NCBI RefSeq assembly: GCF_016545825.1
Contig: NC_052613.1
Span: 41,026,112 to 41,090,111, forward strand
Direction: 5' to 3'
Source of the DNA: Eucalyptus grandis
Lineage: Eukaryota > Streptophyta > Magnoliopsida > Myrtales > Myrtaceae
Length of the DNA: 64,000 bases
Shown here: positions 1 through 11,941 of the stretch, piece by piece
Layout: every line of letters begins with the position of its first letter
Position numbering within the stretch: the stretch's first letter is position 1
Translations under genes and position numbers: made by a program
Notes under the pieces: generated by a model
The model's input: the letters and a program-made list of their open reading frames with translations, nothing else
Databases searched by the model: none
What the model was told of the DNA's origin: nothing

Positions 1-379
1 GGCGGCGTCGGCAGTGACCGGCGGTGACCGGCAACGATCGATCGGCCTCCGGCGACCGGCGACCGGCGGTCGGCTGCCGGCGGTGGTCGGCCGGCGGCGG
101 CGGACGACGACGGGTGGTGGTCAACGGCGGTCAATGGCGGTTAGCAAGAGAAGAATAAAAGAAAAAAAAAATTCACTTATTTCTTAAACTTGTTCTCGGG
201 AACAAGAAGCAACTTTTTTTTACTTCTCATTTCTATTCCAAAACCATTCCCGGGCTAACTTTTTGTTCCCGGGAATAAAAAACTAACTTGCCGTTATCAA
301 ACAGGTTTCTATTCTTTTTTTGTTCTGGGGAAGAGAAGAATAGAAATTTTTGGGCTGGGGAAGGTTACCATGCAGACCC
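1..379. mobile_element. Right part of a GC-core Harbinger-like element
   Basis: Bases 1-130 are very GC-rich with ggcgaccgg-type repeats. An AT-rich arm follows, ending in a sequence whose complement reads GGGTCTGCATGGTAAC, next to TTA (380-382). The same architecture (GC core, AT arm, TTA or TAA flank, end related to GGNNCNGTTTGGNAA) occurs in the complete elements at 15371-16512 and 36621-37579. The left end lies outside the window, so the target-site duplication cannot be confirmed. No coding potential is seen. Confidence 0.5.
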
Positions 380-382
380 TTA

Positions 383-953
383 GCCGATTGTATGCTTGAA
401 AAGTTCTTAATTTAGCTGGATTGGGAACAAATTAGTTTTCATCAAAATTGTGAAATACCTATGAAACATATTGTTTCATTATCCTTCTTGTATAACTATG
501 CTAAATAGAAAGGGGGAAAAGGAAGAGGGAAGGCTTATCTATTGATTTATAACTAGCCTTGGTCAATTTCTGGTAATAACATGTTTATCTATCTTGGAAG
601 CTTTTATCTAAGGCAGATTAGGCACCAAGCACGTAGAATATCTTATTTATCTCATGTAGCAGGTATGGTATGAGTAAATGAACAAGCGGATGTTGCTTCG
701 ATGTGAAAATGTTTGCATTTGGTGATGTGAGAAATTCCCATGAGATTTATATTTTTATATGATACTGGTTCCTTTTATATATAGATCATTTATCGTATTT
801 CAATCTCAACAAACGCAGTTGGACCTATATATTTGACTTTCATAAGTATTTTTCGAGAAATTTAGAAGAGCCTCTATCTATGTTCTTGCATATAGTATTC
901 ATTGATAGAGATTAAACACAACTGGTTGATTTGATTGCATAATTTTATCATCT
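383..953. other. Intergenic, nothing recognised
   Basis: AT-rich unique-looking sequence with stops in all frames. No repeat partner was found elsewhere in the window. Confidence 0.6.
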
Positions 954-1006
954 TATTCCTTTTTTTCAAACTTTCGTGCAAGATTGATTGCATTTTTATT
1001 TTTCAG

Positions 1007-1136
1007 GAGTCATGCTTTGATTGGATATGTTCATGTTTCGGAGGAGGCTTGTGAAATTGTGAAGGCGACTCGCATCATACTTGTCAGCATGCAGGGATGG
1101 AACTATCATATATTTTTAGTGGGGTCAATGCCCTAA
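1007..1136 (+). other. Possible exon remnant after a good 3' splice site
   Basis: A TTTTTATTTTTCAG tract ends at 1006. The following frame reads about 42 codons (including SEEACEIVKATRI and VSMQGWNYH) to a TAA at 1134-1136. The copy B counterpart near 38890 has a TAA inside the same frame (GGATAAG in place of GGATATG), so it is not conserved as coding. No family was recognised. It may be a decayed terminal exon or chance. Confidence 0.2.
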
Positions 1137-2580
1137 AGACTATAAGATAAGGTATGTCATTTAACAAAATAATTATAAAGATGCGATCGAGCTATTTATT
1201 GATTTGAAGTAGTTTTTCTACGCAAAGTCTAACTTGAAATCAACGCTTTGACATTAAATCATGAATGTGAACAAAATTCGGTTTCAAATCCCTGTGCTCA
1301 AGCTTGACTCAATATAGTATATAGGGCTCGAAATTGAACTCGATTCAACTCCATTATTAAAAGCTTGATTCTACTCATTTAACTTGTTACATAGGATGTT
1401 TCTTTCTATTTTTCCTAATCATATATTGTACCTTCTGCATAGCCTGGTCATGTCATTCGATTGCTTTATCTTCCGACTCTATCAAGCCTCGTGTTTGATT
1501 GGTGGTGTGGTTGACTAGTAGTGCAATGTCTAAGCCTGATAATTTTTTGATAATTGTTTATCTTTCTACTTTTCTGTTTTTTGCATCATAAAGAAGTTTA
1601 TAGTACATGGAAAGACAAGATACAGGTTTTGATTTCTTGCAAGTTAGCGGATGGTCCCTTAGAGGCCAACAAGGCTAAGCTTAATGACATCGATGAACAA
1701 TGGAAGTTACTAAAAAGGCAATGTGGGGTTTGATTAGGCATCATCAGTTGGATTTTATTTCTTTAGATAAACCATAAGGATCCCATCCCACTGCTCCTTT
1801 TGCTCTTCCGATTTCCATCTCTTGGTAATGGAAAACCGTAGCCACAACAACACCGATATAAATAAAGGAATCGTTATGCTAGCTGGATCCTATGAGAAAC
1901 AATTGATGTCGTCTCATCCATTGATCGTCAGACTCTCAGGATTATATGTCACAACCGCACTTCCATTCACTCACGGAACACTTCCTGGATATGTCCTTCC
2001 TCAGCACTTCATTTCGAGTTGGGATTAATAGTTCCCCCATTTAGATTGGAGTACGAAGCCCACCCAAAAAATCGAATAAAATAGTCTATTCTATTTTGCT
2101 GGTATCACCAGCTAACTTAGTTCCGATGACTCTCTTCGAAATATGAGGCAATAATAGAGCAAATCTGTCAAACGGTTCTCCACCAAGAGCATAAACTCTT
2201 TTATTATGTGAGTTGGATTGATTGGTCGATTTACGACATTTTGTATAGAAATTACGAAAAAAATGCAAATAATTATAATTCGTTATAATTTAAAATTTTA
2301 TTTATCGATGACCATAAAACTGCTCATGTATTATAAGAAGAAATTCAAAAAACCCTCCAACACAAAAGTTATTCATTGCATCGAATCTCCAACATTGTAT
2401 AGTAGAGTAGACGATCTATCACCATGCATCATTCAAGTTTCACACAGAAAAATAAATACAAGCTTCTAAATTCATAAGCATACAATAAGATAAGAAAGAC
2501 TATTGTAATTTATGTCTCATTTATTGTCTAGACTAGACAAGCTGGTACTCTTCCATGCTTGCACTTCTCACCCCACTGCA
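1137..2580. other. Duplicated non-coding stretch
   Basis: Matches 39010-40950 in copy B, minus the B insertion at 39661-40151. Short frames near 1822-2028 (plus) and 2086-2268 (minus) are only partly kept in B, where the plus frame is lost to substitutions. No recognisable protein. Confidence 0.5.
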
Positions 2581-2589
2581 GCCGTTGCC

Positions 2590-2935
2590 ACCCCCACACT
2601 TCTGCTGCCGCCACCTTTGCCTCCGCCGCTGCCTCTGCCGCCGCCTCCCTCGCCGCCTTTGCCTCCGCCGCCGCCTTTGCCGCTTCCTCCCCGCTCCCTT
2701 TGCCTCCGCCGCCGCCTTTGCCGCTTCCTCCCCGCTGCCTTTGCCTCCGCCGCCGCCTCCCCGCCGCCTTTGCCGCCGCCCCCGCCTTTGCTGCCCCCGT
2801 CCCCGCCCCCGCCTTTGCCTCCCCGCTACGCCGCCGCCTTCCCCGCCGCCGCGGCCGATGCCGCTGCCGATGCTGCCTCCGCCTCCGCCTTCACCGCCGC
2901 CGCCTTCACTCGCCTCCAAATGTAGTAGAAAAGGA
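2590..2935. repeat. GCC-rich minisatellite with 41-bp units
   Basis: The plus strand is built of CCGCCGCCTTTGCC-type blocks. The start TTTGCCTCCGCC recurs at 2658, 2699 and 2740, giving an exact 41-bp period over at least three units with shorter variants on both sides. Because 41 is not a multiple of three, each unit changes frame, so the array cannot encode a repeating peptide. It replaces the collagen-coding stretch found in copy B. Confidence 0.8.
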
Positions 2936-3155
2936 AACCACAAAGCATGACGACAACAATGACTACACCAACAATAACCCACGTTGGAATGTTATTGTCA
3001 TCGGATGATACGGAATTCGGATCGATCCATGCTGATGGAGGAGGAAAGTACTGGAAACTCGGATGAGTTTGTGGATAGTTACTGTTCTCCATCAAGAAAA
3101 CTCTATGGAGGTAGTTCAATGCGAGCGGTGAGTCTACAAACATATTATGAAGCAT
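2826..3155 (-). CDS. Single-pass membrane protein, copy A (Ala/Lys/Glu tail)
   Basis: The first ATG of the frame is at 3155; a second candidate at 3092 starts MENSNYPQTHPSF and may be the true start (88 codons). The product has a short Pro/Asn-rich N-terminal part (FQYFPPPSAWIDPNSVSSDD), one hydrophobic helix (TWVIVGVVIVVVMLCGFLFYYI), a WRR anchor and then an Ala-rich tail with Lys and Glu that runs into a GCC-rich minisatellite and stops. The copy B paralogue (41150-41620) is alike up to the helix, but its tail is collagen-like. No family is recognised. The front half is conserved between copies with mostly mild changes, which suggests past coding. Whether this copy is still expressed is unknown, and the tail may be a by-product of repeat decay. 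Confidence 0.45.
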   Translation of the reverse strand: MLHNMFVDSPLALNYLHRVFLMENSNYPQTHPSFQYFPPPSAWIDPNSVSSDDNNIPTWVIVGVVIVVVMLCGFLFYYIWRRVKAAAVKAEAEAASAAASAAAAGKAAA

Positions 3156-3195
3156 CAATCCAAGAGCCAATTTACTCTTTTATCATGATGAATTG

Positions 3196-3838
3196 ATCAT
3201 ATGGTCCGAGCGTGAGATCAAAATGATTCGAGATGGAATATAATATGAATAGAAGTAGGTGCTTGCACATATACCTTCACAAGAAGAACCAAGCAAATCG
3301 GTGAATGATGTTGCACCAATGCTTATGTGACCTACAAAGAAGTGAGAATTTTCGCCTGGTGGAGCATAGCCCTATATATGCCCCTGCGCCGCTCCCTCCC
3401 TCACGAGGTGGGTTGGGTAAGTGTTATAATCAATGCATCACCTCTCTTTTTTGAGGATGTAGTGTAATAATTGAAGCATCTGGACAAAAAGTTGGGAAAT
3501 TTTATTCACGTGCCAAAGATCGTAAAAATTATCAAAAGAATCATAAATTTATTATAATTGAAAATTGTACTAATTCAATTATAAATATTTTTTAATCAAT
3601 TGAGTACTAAATCTTTTATGTTTATATCAATTCAATCCGTTCGATCAAAACTGGCTACCCAACACTAAAATGAACACAAGGCATTCTATAGGACACCGTC
3701 GGCGCTAACGTGAATAATTTTTAATAATATTTGAATATTTTTTTCGATTTGTATTCCTATTTTTCTTTTTATATTTTCTTTTTTTTTCCTTTTCTCTTTT
3801 TTTTTCTTCACTCCCTACTTCCTTCGGCTGGTCGCCAG
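3196..3838. other. Non-coding stretch left of the older repeat
   Basis: Matches 41660-42618 in copy B except for the 41-bp tandem array there (41971-42150). Pyrimidine-rich near 3740-3830. The 118-codon plus-strand frame starting at 3731 is mostly a translated T-rich tract and is not kept in B. No gene seen. Confidence 0.6.
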
Positions 3839-5700
3839 CGACCACTGGAAATGAAGCTCCAGGAAGAACGGGACGAACTTCAACTACTGTCCAAGCTCGA
3901 TCAGGTCTTCATGTGTGATGTTCTGGATCCGGGAATTAGGCCCATTGAAATGATACATGTGTTTGACTATTCTGACTATTCACAGTCTAAGGTGGTAAGA
4001 TTTGGTGAAGGGCCAAGAAAAACAATCAGGTCCAAAATGAGAAATTATTATATGCTCTACAAAACGTGCGACCCGATATCATCTTGATCATTAATCAAGT
4101 AGATCTTGCTATGGCCCTCGGGATCAAATGTTGAACTGGTTTCGACATGAGATTTATAGAACATACAATAACATTTCATGCACAATGGGATTATAGACAT
4201 GACCTAAAAAATAAATTCACTCTACTATCCAAAATAAAGTCCAGAAAAACTTATTTTAGAGCCGACCTGCTAAGGATATAAGAGACCCATTGCCAATTCA
4301 TCTCTATTTCAAGTATTGTAAAAACGTATTAAAATGCTCTAAGATCCTCCTGAACTTAAATTGTCTTAGATGCACACATCAAAAAGCCACTAATCTCACT
4401 CCTCGTGTTGGTCTATTCTTGTCTATATCTCTCTTATATGATCATGGGACTCCTGTCCTAACAATACTTAAAAACAGCCATGTCACTAGCTAATTAGAAC
4501 AATGGAATTAAACGATGAAACGTGGGAAAAACGACGTAATGGCAAAGTCCGTTGTCTTGTCACTGTCGGCCACGATCGTGTGTGTTTAAATCTTATCCTT
4601 CCCACTTTATTTGCCATCACATCGTTTTTTCCCCCCAACTTTTGGACTCTTGGGTCTGTCGCTACCCTTGCATAAAAATAATTTTTCCAATGCAACAAGA
4701 AAAGACCACTGGATAGATCCGACCAATGCATAAATTGAATCTAATAAAAAATCAATTCAAATTGACATATTTTATTCATTTTGACTCATCTTCATACAAT
4801 AAAAATCAACTGACTCATAAACGACCTCACTCATATTTGACTTGACCTATAGAGATAAAACACTTCCATATTTAACCTAATTTAATAAAATTCATACTCA
4901 AACTAAAGTGAGAGTAAATTATAAATTTATTTAACATCCATATTATTTTAAGTCATTCGTATAATTAAAAAAATAGACTTATAACCCATTTTAACAGCTC
5001 TCTCGTCAAATAAACATGATATCCCAACATTTATGGAAAATTGTCCCAATTATGTCACGTTGCATATACATGTAAGAAGGAAGATTGGGACATCTCCCAA
5101 AAATCAAGTGCGTATCGACATTGCATCGGTTGAGAAAAGAGCAAGAAGAACCATAAATTATATGTTCAATTCTGCTTGATTCAAATGGGATGCTGCCTGC
5201 CTTTGGGGAAGGACATACGTGAAATGCAATAAGCAAAATGCACAGAAGACTAGCGACTAATAGTCACTAATAAAGATATGGAAAAACACAAAATGGAAAG
5301 ATTATGTTGGATTCCAAAGAATTGATAATGTTCAAATACCACAGAAAGAAAAGGGCATCTTTTGTGTCAAGAACCGCTCTCCTTTCTCAAGATAAAGTCG
5401 ACAGCGTCCTCCATAGTGTCTATGACCTACATAGGTAAACATAAAAGAGTTCAATTGGGGTGAGCAATTTTCGGATGCACTTTTAATCTTGGAAAATTTG
5501 GAGAGAAGACATATTCCCCATAAAAGTTGCTTTCAATTGGGCATATTTTGGAAATACTGACATTTTGCTAGGTTGAAGAAGGAAAAGGTTCAGTCATCTT
5601 TCATCCTACCAATTTAGAATTGACCGATCACCCAGAGTATAGCAAATCAAGGTATGTAAGTATGGGAGGATTATCCACGCTGACAGCTCAAAACCACTTG
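3839..5700. repeat. Older nested duplicate of the block upstream of the phosphatase gene
   Basis: Several landmarks match 11970-17100 in the same order. The AAGCTCCAGGAAGAACGG motif at 3851 resembles 11972. Wording around 4480-4600 (ACGACGTAATGGCAA, TCGGCCACGATCG) resembles 13490-13540. CTCCTTTCTCAAGATAAAG at 5378 resembles 17006. The similarity is much weaker than between copies A and B, so this duplication is older. It suggests that the phosphatase gene plus its upstream block once formed a tandem array. No intact gene here. Confidence 0.6.
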
Positions 5701-5701
5701 A

Positions 5702-5822
5702 GGCCATGTTTGGCTCATTGCCCTGGAATCATGAAAAGGAATCTCAATCTAAGCAATCAAATTCCTAGCTGCAATGGCATTCCATTTCCTGTTTATTACT
5801 CCAAGGTGAACCAAACAAGGCC
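5702..5822. mobile_element. Harbinger/Tourist-like MITE, short form
   Basis: The terminal inverted repeats read GGCCATGTTTGGCTCA at the left and, on the complement of the right end, GGCCTTGTTTGGTTCA. The flanks are TGA at the left and TAA at the right, consistent with a mutated TTA/TAA-type 3-bp target site. At the same site copy B has a 970-bp version (44962-45931). Length here is 121 bp with no coding content. Confidence 0.7.
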
Positions 5823-6003
5823 TAAGTGATTACACGATGTACTATACTTCTGAATGTTTTCATGGTGGAATCAATGATCTGCAGTCTCGACCATGACTTT
5901 CCAGAGGATCATGTATCTAAAATCTCTAAACCAAAGAAGTGAACGTGCACATGATTCACTTACTTAAGAACCTACCATCAACTCACCCCAACGTACATGC
6001 AAG

Positions 6004-8345
6004 TAGGGGTGTAAATGGGTCGGGGCGGGTCGGGTCTTGATGTTACCCGACCCGACCCGAAACATAAGGGTCACGCATTATGACCCGACCCGAAACACAT
6101 TAGAATATCGAATGTGTTTCGGGTCGGTTCGGGTCGGTTCGGGTCGGGTCGGGTCTCCGGGTTTTCACCTTCTTTTTCTTTTTTTTCTTTTTTCTTTTTT
6201 TTTTTTCACATTAGACCATCTAATGTGACGGAGGCTTAGTACAACCCACGGATGAGAATGCCACCTACCATTACAATCTGTTGAAATATCCTGCAGTTGC
6301 AGACAAGAAAATGAGAAACATACATATGGAACAATTCTCCTTTCATGGAAAGGTTCGATTCTCTACTCATCATTGTTTACTTCACCAGTGATTGCATCTC
6401 AAGTCGCTGTCGCTGTTCTGCTTCTTTCTCTTTGGCTTCTACTTCTCTTACAAGCTTAGGCATGCTTGTTGATTGCTGATGCGCAAACACACCAAGCACA
6501 CAAAATCAAAAGCCACATTGTTCCTAGCAAATGCTCATCTAGATATGAGATAACAAGATTAATCCACACTAAGCCAACCCGAGGGGAACCAAAAAGGGGT
6601 TGTGCATGTGGTGTCATCAAAGCTTCATGGCAGCAAAAATATCAGTAAAGGAACTCTAACCAAGATCAATTCAATCCAATGTCAAAAGCATGCAATATCC
6701 TGCAACAATTGAAATGGCTAGTTAAGCCATCATTGTACCATCTCTGGCTTTTTCAGTGCCAGACCAAATAGTAAAGAAGCAACAAAATTCAGACTTGACA
6801 TTGACGAATGCACATTTTTATTGAAATTGGACAGAGACTATGTACAACAGCTGACATGAACTCCACATCAGTCCAGCTAATTGTAGTATTGACAGAAGGC
6901 AAATCCCATAGATATTCCTCATACTCAGTACCAGTTGCAGCCGCTAAGGAATAGCTGATATACAGAGAAATACATATTAATGAACAAGTTACAGCTGCTA
7001 TTCTGCTTTCAATGCACCGGTCCCTTATTTCCAATCAAGCTTGTCTAGGAGCCAGAGTACCTCTTCCTTGGAGTTTGCAAATATCTTGATAACTCAAAAA
7101 TATAAAACTTTTTAGTAGGGATCTGAACCTAGTAGAAGAAAGAAAGACCCTGTTGAAGAATTTAACCATAGTACAAACAGTTAGAGTCTTCTTCAAAATA
7201 GCACCAGGCAGGGCATCAGCATCTTAATCCTTCAGGCAAACAATCCAGCAAAGCAAAAACCATCACTCCGCACATAGAATGCTAAAGAAGCAAGATATCA
7301 AATTAATAACAGCAGCACAAAACCAGCAATAGCAAGTTAGCAACAATGACAGCAAGAATTGCACAGAAAAAAAAGAAAAGAAAAAAGAACACACCAACTT
7401 CGACAACCGCAACTTCCTTTTGGTGTTCTTCTCCTCAGCACAATCTTCCCTCTCCCCGTCACCCAGAACCGCTTCGCCGAAGCCTATCCACAGAATATCC
7501 CATTCACACTCCAATCAACCATTCATTTGAACAAGATAAGCTCGAACAAGAAAGACCCATCAACAGAGAGACCCACCAAGAACCAGAGCACCAAATGAGA
7601 CACCGCAAGACCACGATATACCCCAAAGAAAGAAAGAAACACCAATTGAAGATAAGCATCCAAGAAACAAAAAAAAGAAGCAGAGATGGCGTCTGAAGAA
7701 CGAAACCTTACCAAGAACGAGAAGAGCTCCGATGCCTGCCGACGAATTTAAAGACCCTAGATCAAGCCGTCGTGTAAACGCGCGTGCGAGAAGTCGCGGC
7801 AGAATTTCTCCCGACTCCGAGGAAAAATCGAAATCGACAGCGCCAGCATTTTCCCACTAAAACAATAGGAATCGGCGGCGGCTAGGGTTCCGGTGTTGAG
7901 ACGAGAGATGGAGACCTGGACGGCGACGATCGATTGATTCGGCGGTGGCTAGGGTTCCGGCGTTGAGACGAGGGGTGGCGACAGCAAGGCGGAGGCGCGT
8001 CGACCGGAGGGCGGAGGCGCGTCGACCGGAGGGCGGCAGCGGAACGGAATCCACGAGAAGCGCAGTCGTCGGAGAAGAAGCCAAAGGGGAGGGGTTCTCG
8101 AAAACACGTCTGTTTAGTGTTTAGTGTTTGTGTTTGGTGACTTGTTTGGAAATTGGAACAAGGATGTTAACGTGTTTCGGGTCGAACAATGTTCCAACCC
8201 TAAACCCGACCCGAAACATGTATTCCGCTTGTTTCATGTTTGTTACCCGAACACAACCCGAACACGAAACACGTTTTATATTTGTTTCGTGTTTGGGTCG
8301 TGTTCGGGTCGGGTCGGGTCGGGTCGGGTTTTTTTGACACCCCTA
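6004..8345. mobile_element. Non-autonomous hAT-like element, 2342 bp
   Basis: The ends are TAGGGGTGT and its exact inverse ACACCCCTA, flanked by a perfect 8-bp target duplication CATGCAAG (5996-6003 and 8346-8353). Copy B has the empty site at the same place with one diverged CATGCGAG before GAGAGAT near 46117. Both subterminal regions carry many GGGTCGGGTC or CGAACACGAAAC-type repeats, as in hAT elements. No transposase is seen. The interior (6240-8100) is unlike the ends. Its minus strand has a leader-like GC-rich stretch, a possible GTAAGG donor (7709-7714) and a 3'-UTR-like AT-rich tail, so a captured host transcription unit is possible. I cannot name the source gene. Confidence 0.88.
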
Positions 8346-8409
8346 CATGCAAGGAGAGATGAGAGAGACAGATAGAGAAATGTCTGGATTTTGTTAAGAG
8401 TACGAATAC

Positions 8410-11400
8410 CAATCAAGTCCACAGGAAGTTCTGAATGATTATCTTTTCCCTTGAATACCCCAGTCCTTGTTAATATAGAAAACCAAGGATCTCCTGCCTG
8501 AAGGAGTTGTTATCAGTACTGGTGATTATGTCCGGAAATAAAATTACTGATATGATAAAATACAATTCTCAGTATGATATATACCGGTCGTGCGCCTCTA
8601 ATGTTGATTTTTGGGTTATCTCCTATCATGTATAAGTGTTCTGAAACAACGAATTCTGAGTATGTATTACTCTCCACATCTAGGTTGCTTAACAAAGATG
8701 GCATAAGATTCCTTAACAAGGTCTCAGCATTTCCATAGACAAATGGATTTGGCCTCCCATACGATGTATACGCCAGCGGAATGGGATGTATTCTGCAGAA
8801 CAGGGACAAGTAAACAATGCATAACACAAGATTGAAGATTAATGCATGTCACTATGCTGCGTTGAGGTAAACTAGGCCCACACGGGGATCTTATAGGCCA
8901 TTCTTTAATTTTTTTCTGGAGAATATTAGATCAAACTCCATGCATAACTAAACATTGAGAAGCTGAAATCTCACTATCTTACCTGTTATAGATTGCTTCT
9001 AAAGCAATCCTGAAAGCTCCCATACCCAGACGCTCAGCAGGAAAAGTAGCCTGTCTCTACACTTTGTCAGCTAGTCATCAGCCAGTCTTTAGTTCCACCA
9101 AGGCTTCAAAAACTCAAGATTGCAGCTGGCGTCACAAATGGCATAGCTTACCTGGTATTCGAGGTCATTATTTGCAAAAGACAGGTGTGGTCCAGCCTCC
9201 CTTCCAGGAAGCCATCCAGTTCTCAATATGTCACAGAGCACCTAAACCCAAACTTGAGTATCACGGAATTTTTTTAATGTACACAGACATAGATAGATGA
9301 TAACACTCCCTTTTATCACTTTTTCCAAACTAGATGTCAGCACGCACTAGACTTTTAAAAAGATGATGACTAAAGTTGCAGAGTAGTTACTGAACAACCA
9401 AACAGAGCCTAGTGACTTTTGATAGTCAGTTCAAAGATTTAAAACTCGCGTGACAAAAAGCCCAGTATGGACTCGACAGCCGAATTAGATAATCTAAGAA
9501 AGGACAAGATTCTTTAGAGTGGTCACAACCTGAGTATCTCTGCTCCAGTCAACAGAATCACTGACTACAAATGCTGCCTGAATTCTGTGTGTTTGCACAG
9601 CAATTTTTCACTTTCCTATCATATTAGAAGTGCTATTCTGGTCAATGTCTGGCTTAGTTGTCCATCTCTTGTACGGTGCCAGTGGATCAATGACATCAAA
9701 GTAGCTAGTGTACTCATCAATTGAGAGAACATTTCTGCATAGAAAAGATACAACCAGAAAGAGGGTCAACCAGAGAGAAATCGAACAGAATCAAGTTGTT
9801 GGAATTCATGTTCTGGGTGAAACAGTATTGAAAACACAGACAACTACAATGATTTAAGGAGAGGACTCCTCTGCGATCACTCTAGTCCCCGAGAACTTGA
9901 GTGCTTTTTACTAACATTGCTTGCCCCTATGTATTACCTAGACATTAAAAGAATATCCATCAATATCAGTTTTATTAAATACATATCTTTATCCCCATTG
10001 CCAAGCTCTCTCTCTCTTCACCTCCCCCCACCCTCACACCTGCATGCACAAGCAAGTAATTGAGACATTGCTGGGTACATTTGCAAACCTAGAGAAGTGG
10101 TCCAAATATTTACTTGTATCCATATTCGGACATCACAGCAGCAGGTTCTCCTTTGCCAACAGCAACGACAAGTTCATTCTCGAATCTGTGCAAAAACCTC
10201 AATTAGGAAACAGATGAATAAAATAGAGAAGCGTATTCATTAGTAAAACAGAAAAGCCTATTCAGAATTCTCTTGGAATAGTTAGTACATGCATGCGCAC
10301 TCTTCTATGTCTTTTCAATACATATAATATAATATATGTAGTGCATTTCCCTAGTTTCCAAGAAGAAAGCACATGAGATGAAGATACTAGATGTGTTCTT
10401 TGATATCCACGTACGCATACAAGATGTGTGCATTCAATAAAGTCCAATTTCACAGTTTTGAACCTACTAAATTGTGTACCTATAAATAATTCTTGTACAG
10501 GAGAATTCTTATTAAGCTAATAATACACATGCACAATATTTTATTTCGCAATCCCAGATTTTAATAACCATGAGTGAGATAGATGAAAAAAGCAAATGTT
10601 GTCGAAAATGCTCAGTCCTGATTTACATTAGGATGCCACATTTCTCATTGGACATTGGTCATGGAGATAATCGAACAAATCCTTACCTAATTACCAGTTG
10701 TTTAAAAGGTGTGTGCCCTGTATGACCTGCAAATTATCTTGGTAAAAATATGAGAGAAAAATGAAACAAAGTAGTTCTGGACCTGATAACAAGCAAAATC
10801 GTGAGGGCAAGCAGATTTTGTAACACGAGAGATGAACTACCTGTGAAGGTAGAATGTTGACTCCTAGTAGTTGACCTAAGTCCTGGGCTCTTTTGGATTC
10901 AGAAAAGCCACCTCCGGCATCAGCCATTGCTATTAGCAGCGTGCAGTAAAAACTAATTATCGCTTCTTCAAGAATTAACAAGCGAAATTTCTTATTTCAA
11001 GGGAGTAACATATTGAACGATTATAGGCAAGGGCATCTCAAAAGGCATCACAGATTCAAATTGCTTGAATGACTTAAACATAAGATAGCGGCAATCTCAA
11101 AGTCATCAAGACGATTACTATTAGATCTTAAAAGTACCAATACTTGCTGATAAGTGAATAATCAACCACAATAAGCATATGATGTCCAGCATGCAACTTG
11201 AAAACTTTAGTTTGACCATTATATCATGGCACTCACCGGTGATGATTCTATTGAATGGTCACATTCGGTAACACATATCGAAAGTGAGAAATGTAATAGT
11301 AAAAATTACTAACACATTAAAGCAATTACTAGGACCTATTGAAGTCTACCAATCAGGAACACTCACCATTTGTTAAGAACACGAAAGGTATCTTCAACTT

Positions 11401-11941
11401 TCCTGAAAAGATGGAGAACGTAAAGTAAGTGATAGCAGGCTATCAAATAGCAGATACGAATCTCGATATCCCCCGCCCCTACAGTCCATCAGAAAACTCG
11501 GTATCGATCAGCGAAAAAAGACATGCATTCGCAACGTAGAACATACGCGAAACGGCAAGATCACCAGCACGACATAGGCCTCGCAGGTATATCAGCAAGC
11601 GATGGCGAAAGCCTTACCAGAATCGTCGTACAATCTCCTGAGCGCGCGCGGAGAACCGCCGATGGGAGCGTGACCGAGAAAGACCACGCCGTCGATGTCG
11701 AAGGCGATGCCGAACGAAGGCCTGCACGACGAAACCACGATCGTCGATTCGATCACGGACGAAAAAGAAGAAGAAGAAGAGAAAAAGAGAACATCGGAGA
11801 AAATCACGAGCGTAGTCGAAGCATGACCGGCACGCACCGATCCGATTGCGAGCTAAGCCGCGAAAACGAGCGCGATGCGAGCGGGGACGGCTGCTTTCGG
11901 CCGCGACTCCGCGACGCGATGGTGAAAAGCCGGTGCCTCAT
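8410..11941 (-). pseudogene. HAD-superfamily phosphatase-like (CECR5/HDHD5 family), copy A, broken
   Basis: Eleven exons can be placed by GT-AG sites and reading phase: 11838-11941, 11618-11721, 11367-11402, 10841-10914, 10687-10726, 10114-10185, 9530-9734, 9152-9241, 8983-9050, 8585-8792 and 8410-8497. The N-terminus (MRHRLFTIASRSRGRK) looks like a mitochondrial transit peptide. HAD motif I reads FDIDGVV in exon 2, FVFLTN follows in exon 3, and the C-terminal motif reads GDNPKINIRGAR in exon 10. Lesions: a one-base deletion in exon 5 beside 10716 (shared with copy B), an in-frame TGA at 9608-9610 in exon 7, and the intron 3 acceptor CAG changed to CCG (10915-10917). Exon 8 is 6 bases shorter than in B. 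The last exon was not found; a hAT element sits immediately beyond exon 11. The family is HAD-type hydrolases of poorly known substrate. Confidence 0.85.

Noticed and set aside
1700..2470. Suspected organelle-derived insertion (short frames at 1822-2028 and 2086-2268)
   Set aside because: No organellar gene could be recognised and the copy B sequence shows ordinary nuclear divergence.
11592..11837. Single-exon reading of the phosphatase start from a GTG codon
   Set aside because: No ATG in that frame. The T/C-rich part is better read as a 116-bp intron (11722-11837) with a polypyrimidine tract and CAG acceptor; joining exons 1 and 2 gives a continuous frame in both copies.
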